From: Brumicola pallidula DSM 14239 = ACAM 615
GTDB taxonomy: Bacteria > Pseudomonadota > Gammaproteobacteria > Enterobacterales > Alteromonadaceae
DNA: 64,000 nt
Assembly: GCF_000428905.1 (NCBI RefSeq)
Contig: NZ_KE386815.1
Location: forward strand, 186,001-250,000
Direction: 5' to 3'
The notes under the pieces: generated by a model
Database searches by the model: none
What the model was told of the DNA's origin: nothing
The model's input: only the letters and a program-made list of their open reading frames with translations
Made by a program: the position numbers and the translations under genes
Shown: positions 7,738 to 18,442 of the stretch, one piece after another
Numbering within the stretch: position 1 is the stretch's first letter
Layout: every line of letters begins with the position of its first letter

Positions 7738-9936
7738 TTATTTTATTTTACTAGCCACTGACCTTTGATTAGTCAGGTTTTTAGCTAAGTTTACAATAGC
7801 ATCATCTTCGAAGATATCCTCTAAATTACGCGACAATTTTCGCTTCCAATTTGGATATTCATTAAACGTTCCTGGAATATTGACCGGCTTATCCATTTCT
7901 AGCCAATCTTCTAGCTGCAAACTCAGCAGAGCACTAGAACCGGATGCCATGTGAGTCTGCATACCGTAGTTCAACTCGGTTGTCATGCCGACATCGTGTA
8001 CATCATGACTAATACTATTAGAAATTGAATGGTGGCCATGCAAGGTATCTAATATATGTTGTTTATTTTCATGCCTGATATCATAGAGCGAAGCTAAAAC
8101 ATCAGCATCTGGATATAAGCCTACTCTTTCGCCTAACGCGAGGTCATCACAATGCCAATAACCAATCAACGTTGGCATGTCATGCGTCGTTAATGTTGCC
8201 ATTGACTGTTCTGGATAGTGGTCTGGAGCATAAAAACCGCCATCTTCAGCTTGCTCAAAGAAAAACACGCGATATGAATACATGCCATTTTCAGCTAACT
8301 TTGAACGGATCTGTTCGGGTACCGTGCCCAAATCCTCACCAATGACTAAACTTTGATTACGCTGGCTTTCTAGCGCTAGTATGCCTAATAGATCTTCAAC
8401 TGGGTAACAAACATAACCGCCTAGTTTGGCATTATCACCTCGATATACCCACCACAAGCGTAATAGCGCCATAACATGGTCAATGCGCAAAGCACCCGAA
8501 GCATGCATGTTGGATGAAAATAAATCAATAATGGGCTGATAAGCTTGCTCATAAAGCTTGATCGGATCCATTGGTGGCAATCCCCAATTTTGTCCCAGCG
8601 GTCCCAATATATCCGGCGGTGCACCAATGCTCGCATCGATGCAATATAAGTCTTTATTACCCCATATTTCAGCGCTACCTTCACTGACTCCTACGGCAAG
8701 GTCGCGATATAAACCTATCAACATACCGGCTTCGCTAGCAGCGTTGCTTGCGGCCTCAAATTGTAAGGCAGCATGCCATTGTAAAAAGAGATAAAAATTA
8801 ACCCTATTTTTATTTTGCTTTGCAAATTTTGCAACGCTCGGCATATCGTAGGCTTTAAATTCGTCAGGAAAAACCGGCCAGCCCCAACAATCTTTTCCTT
8901 CAGCATTTAGGCTTTCTTGCAATGCTTCAAAAACAGCAAGCGTTTGCAAACTCTCACCCCCTTGGGTAATGAAAGCTTTGAATATTTTATTCTGCTTTGT
9001 ATTTTTTGTGAAATATTTCTCGCTATAATGCGTAAACACCTCGTTCAATGCCGCTAACTTTATCGCAGCTACGCCCTTGTAATCGACGTAATCAACCGCG
9101 CGCAAGATTTCTAGTTGTTGCCCAATCGCGTTGTCATTAAACCAAGCTTGAACTGCTTTATTTTCAAACTCTGGTACTTGCGCCACATCGATATATAAAT
9201 AATTAAGCCAGCGACGAGAACTAGGCCCATAAGGACTGCATATATCTGGATTGGCCGGGTATAATTCATGGATCGGGTTTAATCCAACAAAGTCAGCGCC
9301 TTGGGACGCCGCTTGCTTAACTAAGAATGTCAAATCTGTGAAGTCCCCAATACCCCAATTGCTGCGGCTGCGCACACAATAAAGCTGCACACTTAAGCCC
9401 CATATCTTTTTGCCTTTTTCAATATCATCTGGAATAAAGCATCGCTGTGGGACTTTTATAATGGATGAAGATGCAAGTTCGAGGTCACCCAATTGCACAC
9501 TTAGCTTGTGATAGCCCATGGGTAAGTCAACGTCTAATGCAATTGCATATTCATGAAACTCTTCATCTTCAATTTCAACCACATTGATTAACTGATGATC
9601 AACCGCTTCTATTTCGTGAGTTTCTATGCTGGCATCCTCAAGTTGCACCAGCAAGACCAGTTTTTGTGCAGCCATCTCGATGGATAAGCGCAGCGGAAAC
9701 ACAAAGTCTTCATCGTGTTTTATTACTTGCACTGGGTTCAGTGCAAGCATCCACTGTCTAACGAAGTCATCTTCTACTTGTTGTTCAAACGCTTGGTCGT
9801 CGTCGACTTTATATCCCATTGCGTTGAGAAGTTTCACTTTAGTTTCATCTTTTACCGTTGCGGGAATTCCCCATGCATCAACGAATGCCGATTCGATTCC
9901 TCGTGCCCCCAGTAAACCTTCAATTATTTCTCTCAT
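7738..9936 (-). CDS. malQ: 4-alpha-glucanotransferase (amylomaltase)
   Basis: MalQ transfers 1,4-glucan segments between maltodextrins and releases glucose, feeding glucokinase (glk lies 3 kb away). The 732-aa GH77 protein has an N-terminal extension of about 170 residues, as in E. coli MalQ, then the barrel with the RIDH motif (nucleophile Asp486), GEDLGTVP (acid/base Glu534) and THDMP (Asp586). It is the first gene of the leftward malQ-glgB-glgX operon and is divergent from gap across a 264-base region carrying a HexR-type box at 10092-10106. The box could also affect malQ, but it lies about 155 bases upstream, so this is open. Confidence 0.95.
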   Translation of the reverse strand: MREIIEGLLGARGIESAFVDAWGIPATVKDETKVKLLNAMGYKVDDDQAFEQQVEDDFVRQWMLALNPVQVIKHDEDFVFPLRLSIEMAAQKLVLLVQLEDASIETHEIEAVDHQLINVVEIEDEEFHEYAIALDVDLPMGYHKLSVQLGDLELASSSIIKVPQRCFIPDDIEKGKKIWGLSVQLYCVRSRSNWGIGDFTDLTFLVKQAASQGADFVGLNPIHELYPANPDICSPYGPSSRRWLNYLYIDVAQVPEFENKAVQAWFNDNAIGQQLEILRAVDYVDYKGVAAIKLAALNEVFTHYSEKYFTKNTKQNKIFKAFITQGGESLQTLAVFEALQESLNAEGKDCWGWPVFPDEFKAYDMPSVAKFAKQNKNRVNFYLFLQWHAALQFEAASNAASEAGMLIGLYRDLAVGVSEGSAEIWGNKDLYCIDASIGAPPDILGPLGQNWGLPPMDPIKLYEQAYQPIIDLFSSNMHASGALRIDHVMALLRLWWVYRGDNAKLGGYVCYPVEDLLGILALESQRNQSLVIGEDLGTVPEQIRSKLAENGMYSYRVFFFEQAEDGGFYAPDHYPEQSMATLTTHDMPTLIGYWHCDDLALGERVGLYPDADVLASLYDIRHENKQHILDTLHGHHSISNSISHDVHDVGMTTELNYGMQTHMASGSSALLSLQLEDWLEMDKPVNIPGTFNEYPNWKRKLSRNLEDIFEDDAIVNLAKNLTNQRSVASKIK

Positions 9937-10091
9937 TTAATTTATCCTAATCTTCTTTGGTCTTAACTTTTTTGATGCATTAAACAAAGTTGTTAGCGTT
10001 CTTGTACTCTAATTTTAACTGACTATTATTCAACAAATTAGCTGAATAAGGTATTGAATACGTTTGCAGCCTTACTTTACGCTAAAAAGCC

Positions 10092-10106
10092 TGTAATTAA
10101 ACAACA
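10092..10106. promoter_or_regulatory. Putative HexR box at the gap promoter
   Basis: TGTAATTAAACAACA matches the HexR palindrome at 14 of 15 positions. Its left arm TGTAAT coincides with the -35 hexamer of the gap promoter (perfect TATAAT at 10115-10120, 17-base spacer), so bound HexR would block RNA polymerase. Confidence 0.6.
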
Positions 10107-10120
10107 ATTGTTGATATAAT
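10092..10120 (+). promoter_or_regulatory. Promoter of gap
   Basis: TGTAAT (10092-10097), a 17-base spacer and consensus TATAAT (10115-10120) lie about 80 bases ahead of the gap ATG. The -35 is poor and the -10 perfect. Confidence 0.55.
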
Positions 10121-10188
10121 TTTGCAATATTTAGGTGTTTGATCAATAATTTCGGTAATTTTATTTCAAATAATAAATTTCATTTTAA

Positions 10189-11196
<1,008 letters not shown>

Positions 11197-11280
11197 TGAA
11201 CTTTGCGCTGTACTTTGCGCTGTAATAGCGCCTTATTTATAAAACAACTTACTAGGAAAGTAAGACACAACGATATAAAT

Positions 11281-11305
11281 AAAAGACGGCTCTATGTCGT
11301 CTTTT
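11281..11305 (+). terminator. Rho-independent terminator after gap
   Basis: AAAAGACG (11281-11288), a 9-base loop and CGTCTTTT (11298-11305) form an 8-bp stem running into a T tract, 85 bases after the gap stop. Confidence 0.75.
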
Positions 11306-11330
11306 TATTTTCAACTATTCGGGGAGCGCT

Positions 11331-12215
11331 ATGTACACGCACATGAGTAAACAATATAGCTCGGTGTCGATGAGTAGCAGAGAACAATTGCCTACATTGA
11401 AGATTACCAATGGGCACTGCACTGCTGAAATAGCGCTTTTCGGTGCGCATCTACTTAGTTTCGTCCCAAACGCTGATGCTACAGAAAGACTGTGGCTGAG
11501 CGAGACCGCTGTATTTAATAAAAGCAAACCGATACGCGGCGGCATCCCTATCTGCTGGCCATGGTTTGCTGATATATATCCTGACAAAGATGCTAGCGAT
11601 AACACCAAATTACCAGCTCATGGCTTTGTGCGGACGCAGGACTGGCAAGTGATTGAAATTGCAGAAAGCACTGACGCAACAACCATTACATTGAGCCCAA
11701 ATCAACTTGGCTTATATGGGTTTTCTGAAAAGCTGTTAGCTTCTGTTGAATTCACCTTTTCAAAGAAATGCAGCATTAGGCTCATCACTAAAAATACAAG
11801 TAAGCAAGCATTAACAATCACGGCTGCCCTACATAGTTATTTCAATGTGACTAATATTCATCAAACCAAAATAATCGGTGTCGCTGGGAAATACATCGAC
11901 AAGACCAACGCTAGCGCTGCATTCGAGCAGTTATTACCCTATTTAATAAGCAGTGAAACGGATAGGATACATTTGCAAGACGAAAATAATCACTTTGATT
12001 TCATCCATTTGATCTGCCCAGACAAAAAAATCAGCATAGAGCAACACGGACATGACTCGGTTGTGATTTGGAATCCATGGCAAAAGAAAAGCAAAACGAT
12101 GGCTGATATGCAAGATAATAGCTACATTGACATGCTTTGCATTGAAGCGTCTATAACGCAAGGAACGATCTTAGCTGCACAACAACAGCATGAGTTAGTG
12201 CAAATCATTGGCTAA
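11331..12215 (+). CDS. yeaD: D-hexose-6-phosphate mutarotase (YeaD family)
   Basis: The product probably interconverts the alpha and beta anomers of glucose 6-phosphate, supplying the form used by glucose-6-phosphate dehydrogenase. The 294-aa protein carries family motifs: IRGGIPICWPWF (about 68-79), HGFVRT with candidate catalytic His97, VIWNPW, and CIEAS near the C-terminus with the candidate catalytic Glu. GGGGAG lies 5 bases before the ATG at 11331; the in-frame ATG at 11343 would be too far from it. Position after gap matches gapA-yeaD of E. coli. It converges with the Entner-Doudoroff operon. The family is secure; substrate choice is by homology. Confidence 0.88.
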   Translation: MYTHMSKQYSSVSMSSREQLPTLKITNGHCTAEIALFGAHLLSFVPNADATERLWLSETAVFNKSKPIRGGIPICWPWFADIYPDKDASDNTKLPAHGFVRTQDWQVIEIAESTDATTITLSPNQLGLYGFSEKLLASVEFTFSKKCSIRLITKNTSKQALTITAALHSYFNVTNIHQTKIIGVAGKYIDKTNASAAFEQLLPYLISSETDRIHLQDENNHFDFIHLICPDKKISIEQHGHDSVVIWNPWQKKSKTMADMQDNSYIDMLCIEASITQGTILAAQQQHELVQIIG

Positions 12216-12330
12216 CGAGACGCTGGATAATAAAGACTAACTGATAAAGGGCTAGCTGATAAAGAGTAAATCAGCCAACTTACCCATTATAGAGGGAATA
12301 CAAAACCACTGCATTCCCCTGATTAACCAA

Positions 12331-12963
12331 CTAGATTTTTACCGCTTGTTTCGCAAGCTCAGTGATTATCGACCATTGCTTCTTTTCAATTGCATCTGCT
12401 GGGGCTAACCATGAGCCACCACAGCATTTAACGTTTGGCAATGCTAAGTACGCTTTGTAGTTACTTGGACTGATACCGCCGGTAGGGCAAAATTTGATAT
12501 CGGGGAATGGACCACCAATCGATTTTAACGCATTCACTCCACCCGCCGCCTCTGCAGGGAAGAATTTCAAATGGTCGTAACCCGCGTCTTTTGCTTTCAT
12601 TAAGTCTGAAATATTTGAAATGCCAGGAATAAGTGGAATTGTTCCTTCTTTACCTGCTTGCAGTAAATCTGCAGTCAAGCCAGGGCTAATTGCGAACTTT
12701 GCACCCGCTTCAGTTACCGCTTTTAATTGCTCACGATTAGTTACTGTACCTGCACCGATGTATACATCCGGCAGCTGTTCAGCAATAACACGAATAACAT
12801 CCATCGCAGCTTTGGTACGTAGGGTTACTTCTAATACATTAATGCCACCCGCTATCAAAGCTTTCGCGATAGGCACAGCATCTTCAACATTTTCAATCAC
12901 GAGAACAGGTACAACCGGCCCTTGGCTAAAAATTTCTTCTGAGGAAAAAATCCAGTTATTCAT
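12331..12963 (-). CDS. eda: KDPG aldolase / 4-hydroxy-2-oxoglutarate aldolase
   Basis: Eda splits 2-keto-3-deoxy-6-phosphogluconate into pyruvate and glyceraldehyde 3-phosphate, the last Entner-Doudoroff step. The 210-aa protein has the class I aldolase features: LEVTLRT with the catalytic Glu, GAGTV, and HLKFFPAE containing the Schiff-base Lys, then PTGGI phosphate binding. I chose the ATG at 12963, 2 bases beyond the glk stop; a TTG two codons earlier (12969) overlaps that stop and is a possible coupled start. It is the last gene of zwf-pgl-edd-glk-eda. Confidence 0.95.
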   Translation of the reverse strand: MNNWIFSSEEIFSQGPVVPVLVIENVEDAVPIAKALIAGGINVLEVTLRTKAAMDVIRVIAEQLPDVYIGAGTVTNREQLKAVTEAGAKFAISPGLTADLLQAGKEGTIPLIPGISNISDLMKAKDAGYDHLKFFPAEAAGGVNALKSIGGPFPDIKFCPTGGISPSNYKAYLALPNVKCCGGSWLAPADAIEKKQWSIITELAKQAVKI

Positions 12964-12965
12964 TA

Positions 12966-13925
12966 TCAATGTTTCTCTTTGGTTTGTTGTAGTAAATATG
13001 CTAATGCACCCAACAATCCATGGTTGGGTTCATTAATTAAGTAGGTAGGAATATTTTTGACATATCTAGCCAAATTTCCTTTATCTTCGAATTTTTGGCG
13101 AAATTCATTATTAGCAAAGAAGTTGACCAATCGAGGAGCGATACCACCACCGATAAAAACTCCACCAGTGGTACACAAATTTAATGCTAAATTACCGGCA
13201 AAACTGCCCATAATTCGGCAAAACTGTTGCACTGCCTTAACGCATGTCAGGTTTGTGCTGGCAAGCGCATGCTGCGTAATATCAGCAGGGTCTGTATACT
13301 CAACGTTGCCACCAGCATGCATAACAAGTGCTGTGTAAATATTAACAAGGCCTCTTCCGGAAAGCAGTTCTTCAGCAGCGACTCGGCCTAATTTTGATTT
13401 AATATAACGCCAAACAATAATATCTTGTTCGTCGTTTGGTGCAAAATCAACATGCCCTCCCTCACCGTCGAGGGTCTGCCAGCCACTATCAGTCCAAGTA
13501 AGATGCTCGACACCTAAACCTGTACCAGGTCCAAAAACCACAATATTGCCTTTTTCGACAGCTTCACCAGGACCAATTTGAATGACTTGTTCCATTTTCA
13601 AATTAGGTAATGAAAAGGCCACAGCCGAAAAATCGTTAATAACTAACAGGCTGTTTAAACTCAACTGATTTTGCAGTTCAAGTTTCGAAAATGTCCACGT
13701 ATGATTGGTCATTTTGACAGCATCATTATTGACTGGGCAAGCAATGGCAATACAACCATGCTCGAAGCTGTCAACGTTTACATCGATTGCAAATTGGTTA
13801 ATTGCGCCGGTAATAGTGTCGAACTGCTTACACAAGTACTTGGTGATTTGTTGTAACTCACCGTCTTGTACTAATGCTAAGCGTATATTTGTACCACCGA
13901 CATCAGCCACGAACATGTTACTCAT
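12966..13925 (-). CDS. glk: Glucokinase (Glk family)
   Basis: Glk phosphorylates cytoplasmic glucose with ATP, producing the substrate of Zwf. The 319-aa protein begins with the phosphate-binding motif [11 protein letters not shown] (8-18) and has [12 protein letters not shown] and EGGHVDFAP, typical of E. coli-type Glk and not of ROK kinases. The ATG follows the edd stop by 5 bases, and its stop lies next to the eda start, so it is embedded in the Entner-Doudoroff operon. This placement implies that free glucose, for example released by MalQ or imported without a PTS, is routed straight into the Entner-Doudoroff pathway. Confidence 0.94.
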   Translation of the reverse strand: MSNMFVADVGGTNIRLALVQDGELQQITKYLCKQFDTITGAINQFAIDVNVDSFEHGCIAIACPVNNDAVKMTNHTWTFSKLELQNQLSLNSLLVINDFSAVAFSLPNLKMEQVIQIGPGEAVEKGNIVVFGPGTGLGVEHLTWTDSGWQTLDGEGGHVDFAPNDEQDIIVWRYIKSKLGRVAAEELLSGRGLVNIYTALVMHAGGNVEYTDPADITQHALASTNLTCVKAVQQFCRIMGSFAGNLALNLCTTGGVFIGGGIAPRLVNFFANNEFRQKFEDKGNLARYVKNIPTYLINEPNHGLLGALAYLLQQTKEKH

Positions 13926-13930
13926 ATTGG

Positions 13931-15751
13931 TTACTCGTGCTTAAAGAATAATGAACAAGCGCCTTCCTCAGCACCTGTCAGAGATGCACGCATACTGCCA
14001 AACATCTCCCTTCCCATGCCTACATGGCTGTCGGTTAAATCCACCTTTGCGGATTCACGTGAGGCTAATTCGGTCTCTTCAACATGCAAGATACACTCAC
14101 CTGTTGTGGTGTTTAATTCAATTACATCGCCATTTTTCACTTTCGCTATTAACCCGCCTTTATATGCCTCAGGGGTTAAGTGAATAGCTGCAGGTACTTT
14201 TCCAGAAGCGCCTGACATGCGACCATCAGTCACCAGCGCTACCTTAAAACCTTTGTCTTGCAACACACCCAATGGTGGTGTTAAACGGTGTAATTCAGGC
14301 ATCCCAATTGCTGCTGGACCTTGGAATCGGACAACCACAACGCAGTCTTTATTTAAGTCACCTTGGTTAAACGCTTTATCAAAAGTATATTGATCTTCAA
14401 AAACAACCGCAGGCGCTTTGATGTGGCAATTTGGCTCACGTAATGCTGATGTTTTCATAACAGCACGACCGATATTGCCTTTTAATACCGACAAACCACC
14501 ATCTGGTTTAAATGGTTCCGCGACGGTGGTTAACACCGCTTTATCAAGCGACTCTTCGGGACAGTCAACCCATAATAGTTCGCCGTCGCGCAAAATAGGT
14601 TCTTTTGTATATTGTTCTAAGCCTCTGCCACAAATTGTATTTACATCATTGTGCAGTAGACCAGCGCCTAGCAGTTCCTTAATCAACAAACCCGTACCAC
14701 CAGCGGCAGTAAAATGATTTATGTCGGCAGAACCGTTTGGATAAATTCGCGTTAACAAAGGCGTTGCGTTGGATAGATCAGAAAAGTCATCCCAATTCAC
14801 AATCAGGCCAGCGGCACGTGCAACAGCAACTAAGTGCATCGTATGATTGGTAGAACCGCCAGTTGCTAACAACGCAACAATACCATTCACCATTGATTTG
14901 GCATCAACGATATGACCTATGGGCATATAGCTTTCGCCTAAATCAGTAATACGCGTTGCCTGTACAGAAGCCGCTTTTGTTAGTGCCTCACGCAGTGGCG
15001 TGCCCGGATTAACAAATGAAGCCCCGGGTAAATGCAGGCCCATCACTTCAACCACTAGCTGATTACTGTTTGCGGTACCATAAAAAGTGCAAGTACCGGC
15101 AGAATGATATGATTGAGACTCAGCTTCAAGCAATTCATCACGGCCCACCTTGCCCTCGGCATAGGCTTGGCGAATGCGTGCTTTTTCTTTGTTTGGTAAA
15201 CCCGATGGCATTGGACCTGCTGGCACAAATACCGTGGGCAAATGTCCAAAACTTAAACCACCTAATAATAATCCAGGGACTATTTTGTCACAAATACCCA
15301 TCATAATAGTGGCGTCAAACATGTTATGAGAAAGTGCAATACCCGCCCCCATGGCAATGTTATCGCGACTCATCAAGCTTAATTCCATGCCGGCATTACC
15401 TTGAGTAACGCCATCACACATAGCCGGTACTCCGCCTGCAAATTGTGCAACGCTGCCAACTTCTCTAATGGCTTGTTTGATTTCTTGTGGGAATGTCTCG
15501 TAGGGCTGATGCGCAGATAACATATCATTGTAAGATGAAATGATGGCTATATTGGCTTTTACCATACTGCGTAAATTAGATTTATCTTCTGTATTACATG
15601 CTGCAAAACCATGCGCTAGGTTACCGCAAGACAACGCGCCTCTCAACGGACCCTGCTTGCGTGCTTTGGCTATTTTGTTTAAGTATGCTTGACGTGATTC
15701 TTTACTGCGCTCAACAATACGTTGAGTTACTTCTTGAATAATTGGATTCAT
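13931..15751 (-). CDS. edd: 6-phosphogluconate dehydratase
   Basis: Edd dehydrates 6-phosphogluconate to 2-keto-3-deoxy-6-phosphogluconate using an iron-sulfur cluster. The 606-aa protein matches the IlvD/Edd family length (E. coli 603). Visible motifs include [13 protein letters not shown] near residue 41, [12 protein letters not shown], the MCDGVTQG segment, [12 protein letters not shown], and [13 protein letters not shown] near the C-terminus; cysteines in the first, third and fourth are the likely cluster ligands. It starts 9 bases after pgl and is third in zwf-pgl-edd-glk-eda. Confidence 0.96.
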   Translation of the reverse strand: MNPIIQEVTQRIVERSKESRQAYLNKIAKARKQGPLRGALSCGNLAHGFAACNTEDKSNLRSMVKANIAIISSYNDMLSAHQPYETFPQEIKQAIREVGSVAQFAGGVPAMCDGVTQGNAGMELSLMSRDNIAMGAGIALSHNMFDATIMMGICDKIVPGLLLGGLSFGHLPTVFVPAGPMPSGLPNKEKARIRQAYAEGKVGRDELLEAESQSYHSAGTCTFYGTANSNQLVVEVMGLHLPGASFVNPGTPLREALTKAASVQATRITDLGESYMPIGHIVDAKSMVNGIVALLATGGSTNHTMHLVAVARAAGLIVNWDDFSDLSNATPLLTRIYPNGSADINHFTAAGGTGLLIKELLGAGLLHNDVNTICGRGLEQYTKEPILRDGELLWVDCPEESLDKAVLTTVAEPFKPDGGLSVLKGNIGRAVMKTSALREPNCHIKAPAVVFEDQYTFDKAFNQGDLNKDCVVVVRFQGPAAIGMPELHRLTPPLGVLQDKGFKVALVTDGRMSGASGKVPAAIHLTPEAYKGGLIAKVKNGDVIELNTTTGECILHVEETELASRESAKVDLTDSHVGMGREMFGSMRASLTGAEEGACSLFFKHE

Positions 15752-15760
15752 ATTTTTCTC

Positions 15761-16453
15761 CTAAGGGGCCCACATCAATTCAACTGTGGTCTTATCGCAA
15801 ACAGCCTTAATTGGCTTTTCCAAGTCGCTGGAGTGTTCTAACGCATGATATAGTACGTCTCTTTTTTTCTGACCAGTTAGGTGCAGAAATACATTGGCGC
15901 TGCTAACAAGAGCGCGCAACGTAAAGGAAATGCGTTGATGTGGTGCAGTGGTTGGTTGTGTTGCGATTAACATCGCAGGTAGATTAACATCAAGACCTGC
16001 TTCAATTTGCGCTGAACATGGGAACAATGAAGCCGTGTGGCCATCTTCACCCATACCAAGAATAACAGCATCAAATGGCAAGCCAACTTTCATAAACGTC
16101 GCAGTTAATTGTTCTACTGCATCTTCGGCATTGTTATGCGCTGTTTTCAATGGAATGAAGTTAGCCGCTGCCGCTTTATCTTGCAGTAAATTTTGTCTTA
16201 CCAGCTTTTCGTTGCTCGCTGCATCGGTTGATGCGACCCATCGTTCGTCAGCTAAAGTTATTGTTACCTTTGACCAATCAATAGCGCGAACAGACAAAGC
16301 TTTGAACAAGGGCACCGGTGTACTGCCACCACTGACCACTAAACTGGCTTTACCTTTTTCACTAATGGCTTGCTTTAATATATCTGCAATACGTTGACTG
16401 AAAACAGTCACCAATTCATTAGCTGAACTAAACGTGGTTATTTTTAAACTCAT
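15761..16453 (-). CDS. pgl: 6-phosphogluconolactonase
   Basis: Pgl hydrolyses 6-phosphogluconolactone, the product of Zwf. The 230-aa protein is of the DevB/SOL type: VSGGSTP (about 40-46) binds phosphate, LADERWV follows, and MGEDGHTASLFP carries the family signature. It starts 9 bases after zwf and ends 9 bases before edd, so the three are one transcript. The end of the protein (VELMWAP) is complete. Confidence 0.95.
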   Translation of the reverse strand: MSLKITTFSSANELVTVFSQRIADILKQAISEKGKASLVVSGGSTPVPLFKALSVRAIDWSKVTITLADERWVASTDAASNEKLVRQNLLQDKAAAANFIPLKTAHNNAEDAVEQLTATFMKVGLPFDAVILGMGEDGHTASLFPCSAQIEAGLDVNLPAMLIATQPTTAPHQRISFTLRALVSSANVFLHLTGQKKRDVLYHALEHSSDLEKPIKAVCDKTTVELMWAP

Positions 16454-16462
16454 ACTAAGCTC

Positions 16463-17971
16463 CTATTTGCCACGCTTCATTTTACTTTCATACCAAGAAC
16501 GTCCTTCTCTCGCAAGCAGGGCAATGGAAGATACTGGTCCCCAGGTGCCAGCTTGATAGCTTTCGGCAGGTTCATTACTTTTACCCCAAGCGGCTTTAAT
16601 CGAGTCTACCCACGTCCAGGCTTGTTCTATTTCGTCACGGCGTACAAACAATGCTTGATTACCAATCATGACTTCCAACAGCAGTTTTTCGTAAGCATCA
16701 GGTATTCGCTGGGCCTCGAATGCTTCTGAAAAGCTCAAGTTAAGTTTGGACTTCTGCAAGTCCATCGAACGAGAACTTGTCAAACCAGGCACTTTATTCA
16801 TTACGGTTATTTCAACGCCTTCATCTGGCTGCAAACGGATCACTAATTTGTTTTGAGGCAGCGTAGTAAAACTATCCCCAAACAAGTTATGTGGTTGACG
16901 CTTGAAATAAATCACGACTTCACTGGTCTTATTTGGTAACCGTTTACCCGTTCTTAAATAGAATGGAACACCCGCCCAGCGCCAATTATCAATTTCAGCT
17001 TTAATCGCAACAAATGTTTCAGTCTTACTTTTTTCGTTAGCGTCAGGTTCTTCAAGGTAACCAGGCACTTCCGCACCGCGCACAAAACCGGCGACATATT
17101 GTCCTCTGACCGTTTTTTCTGCCACGTTCGATGAATTAATTGGGCGCAGCGCTTTGAGTACTTTCAGCTTTTCATCGCGAATACTGTCAGCGTCTAAGGT
17201 CGTCGGCGGTTCCATTGCAACCAAGGACAAAATTTGTAAAAGATGATTTTGCACCATATCTCGCATTTGACCCGCATCATCAAAATAACCCCAACGCCCT
17301 TCAATACCGACTGACTCAGCAACGCTAATTTGCACATGATCAATGCAGTTATGATCCCAGTTAGTTGCAAAAATGCTGTTTGCAAAACGTAATGCTATCA
17401 AATTCAGCACCGTTTCTTTACCCAAGTAATGATCGATGCGGTAAATTTGTCTCTCACTGAAAAACGCCGCGACTTGCTCATTAATTACTTTTGACGATGC
17501 TAAATCATGACCGATGGGTTTCTCTAACACCACTCTTACACTAGGGTCGATTACATTAGCGGCTTTCATGCCCTTACAAATATCACCGTATATCGAAGGC
17601 GGTGTTGCGAAATAACAAACCATGGTGCGAGAGACATCAACATGCTCACAAAGTTTTGAATAATCCTCTGCATTTTTCATATCAATTTGAACATAATCTA
17701 AACGTTGTTCAAATCGTTGCCATGTTTCATCGCAAAAAGTTTCGCCTAAAAACTTGCTGATATTTTCTTTAACCTTAGAAACATATTCTGCTTGTTGCAT
17801 GTCTTGACGCGCAACACCGATAATATTGGTGTCGCTATTTAATAGCTTAGCTTTTTCAAGCTGATAAAGGGAAGGAAGTAGTTTGCGTCTTGCTAAGTCA
17901 CCTAAGGTGCCAAATAAAACAAAATCAATGGGTTCGTAACCAGAATTGGTTGCCCCAGTATCTATAATCAT
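16463..17971 (-). CDS. zwf: Glucose-6-phosphate 1-dehydrogenase
   Basis: Zwf oxidises glucose 6-phosphate with NADP+, the entry to both the oxidative pentose phosphate and Entner-Doudoroff routes. The 502-aa protein has FGTLGDLARRK (about 20-30) for the coenzyme, EKPIGHD (148-154) and the active-site RIDHYLGKE (176-184). I chose the ATG at 17971 with AGAGG upstream; a longer in-frame reading reaches 18097 but crosses the promoter and HexR box and has no family similarity. First gene of the leftward operon, divergent from hexR. The promoter carries a perfect-consensus HexR box. Confidence 0.96.
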   Translation of the reverse strand: MIIDTGATNSGYEPIDFVLFGTLGDLARRKLLPSLYQLEKAKLLNSDTNIIGVARQDMQQAEYVSKVKENISKFLGETFCDETWQRFEQRLDYVQIDMKNAEDYSKLCEHVDVSRTMVCYFATPPSIYGDICKGMKAANVIDPSVRVVLEKPIGHDLASSKVINEQVAAFFSERQIYRIDHYLGKETVLNLIALRFANSIFATNWDHNCIDHVQISVAESVGIEGRWGYFDDAGQMRDMVQNHLLQILSLVAMEPPTTLDADSIRDEKLKVLKALRPINSSNVAEKTVRGQYVAGFVRGAEVPGYLEEPDANEKSKTETFVAIKAEIDNWRWAGVPFYLRTGKRLPNKTSEVVIYFKRQPHNLFGDSFTTLPQNKLVIRLQPDEGVEITVMNKVPGLTSSRSMDLQKSKLNLSFSEAFEAQRIPDAYEKLLLEVMIGNQALFVRRDEIEQAWTWVDSIKAAWGKSNEPAESYQAGTWGPVSSIALLAREGRSWYESKMKRGK

Positions 17972-18046
17972 AGTAGCCTCTTTGCATCGAATTCGTGCAA
18001 CATTGTAATTATTGACAGGTAATCGTTGTACATAGTAGACAACAAA

Positions 18047-18061
18047 TGTAGTAATATTACA
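18047..18061. promoter_or_regulatory. Putative HexR box at the zwf promoter
   Basis: TGTAGTAATATTACA fits the HexR consensus TGTARTWWWAYTACA at all 15 positions. It overlaps the zwf -35 hexamer, about 76 bases ahead of the zwf ATG, in the same geometry as the box at gap. This position predicts repression relieved by KDPG. Confidence 0.7.
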
Positions 18062-18324
18062 ACTAATACAAGTTCGAAACACCAAACTCTTTAACAAAAA
18101 ATAAACAGCACATTTGTTTTTATAATATCAATATACTAGTCATCTTGAAAATCATACATTTGTTTATTTACAGCACCTATACTGACTATAAAGCATAGAA
18201 ATCTTTGTGTATAAAATAACTAAATGAGCCGATAACTGATGGTAATAGTTAGGCTTAAATTCAGTGAAATGTTAATTATTGTTGTCAATAAGTTACAACA
18301 AAAATGACAAACGTTAAAAATAAT

Positions 18325-18339
18325 CGTAGTATTATTACA
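18325..18339. promoter_or_regulatory. Putative HexR box upstream of hexR
   Basis: CGTAGTATTATTACA matches the HexR consensus at 14 of 15 positions and lies 104 bases before the hexR ATG, consistent with autoregulation of hexR. Confidence 0.55.
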
Positions 18340-18442
18340 GTTTAACTGTTCGTGAGCGACCAAAAGAATTTCCGAATTTACTTGGGGCGTGCTAAAAATA
18401 ACAAAGAGAGTGAATAAAAGCCTCTTTAGCGAGATAATAATA

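Larger units (their letters stand above)
17972..18442. other. Divergent zwf/hexR control region
   Basis: These 471 bases hold the zwf promoter (TGTAAT at 18061-18056 and TACTAT at 18037-18032 on the minus strand, 18-base spacer), a HexR box overlapping that -35 (18047-18061) and a second box toward hexR (18325-18339). The middle is AT-rich with no further gene. Confidence 0.6.

Noticed and set aside
12255-12275. Small hairpin GCTGAT/ATCAGC as terminator between the mutarotase gene and eda
   Set aside because: Only 6 bp and no T tract on either strand; the nearby duplicated CTGATAAAG makes chance pairing likely.
12620-13036. 138-aa open frame across the eda/glk junction on the plus strand
   Set aside because: Antisense to two certain genes; no start signal.
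15948-16397. 149-aa open frame antisense to pgl
   Set aside because: Shadow of pgl with Ala/Ser-rich composition typical of antisense frames.
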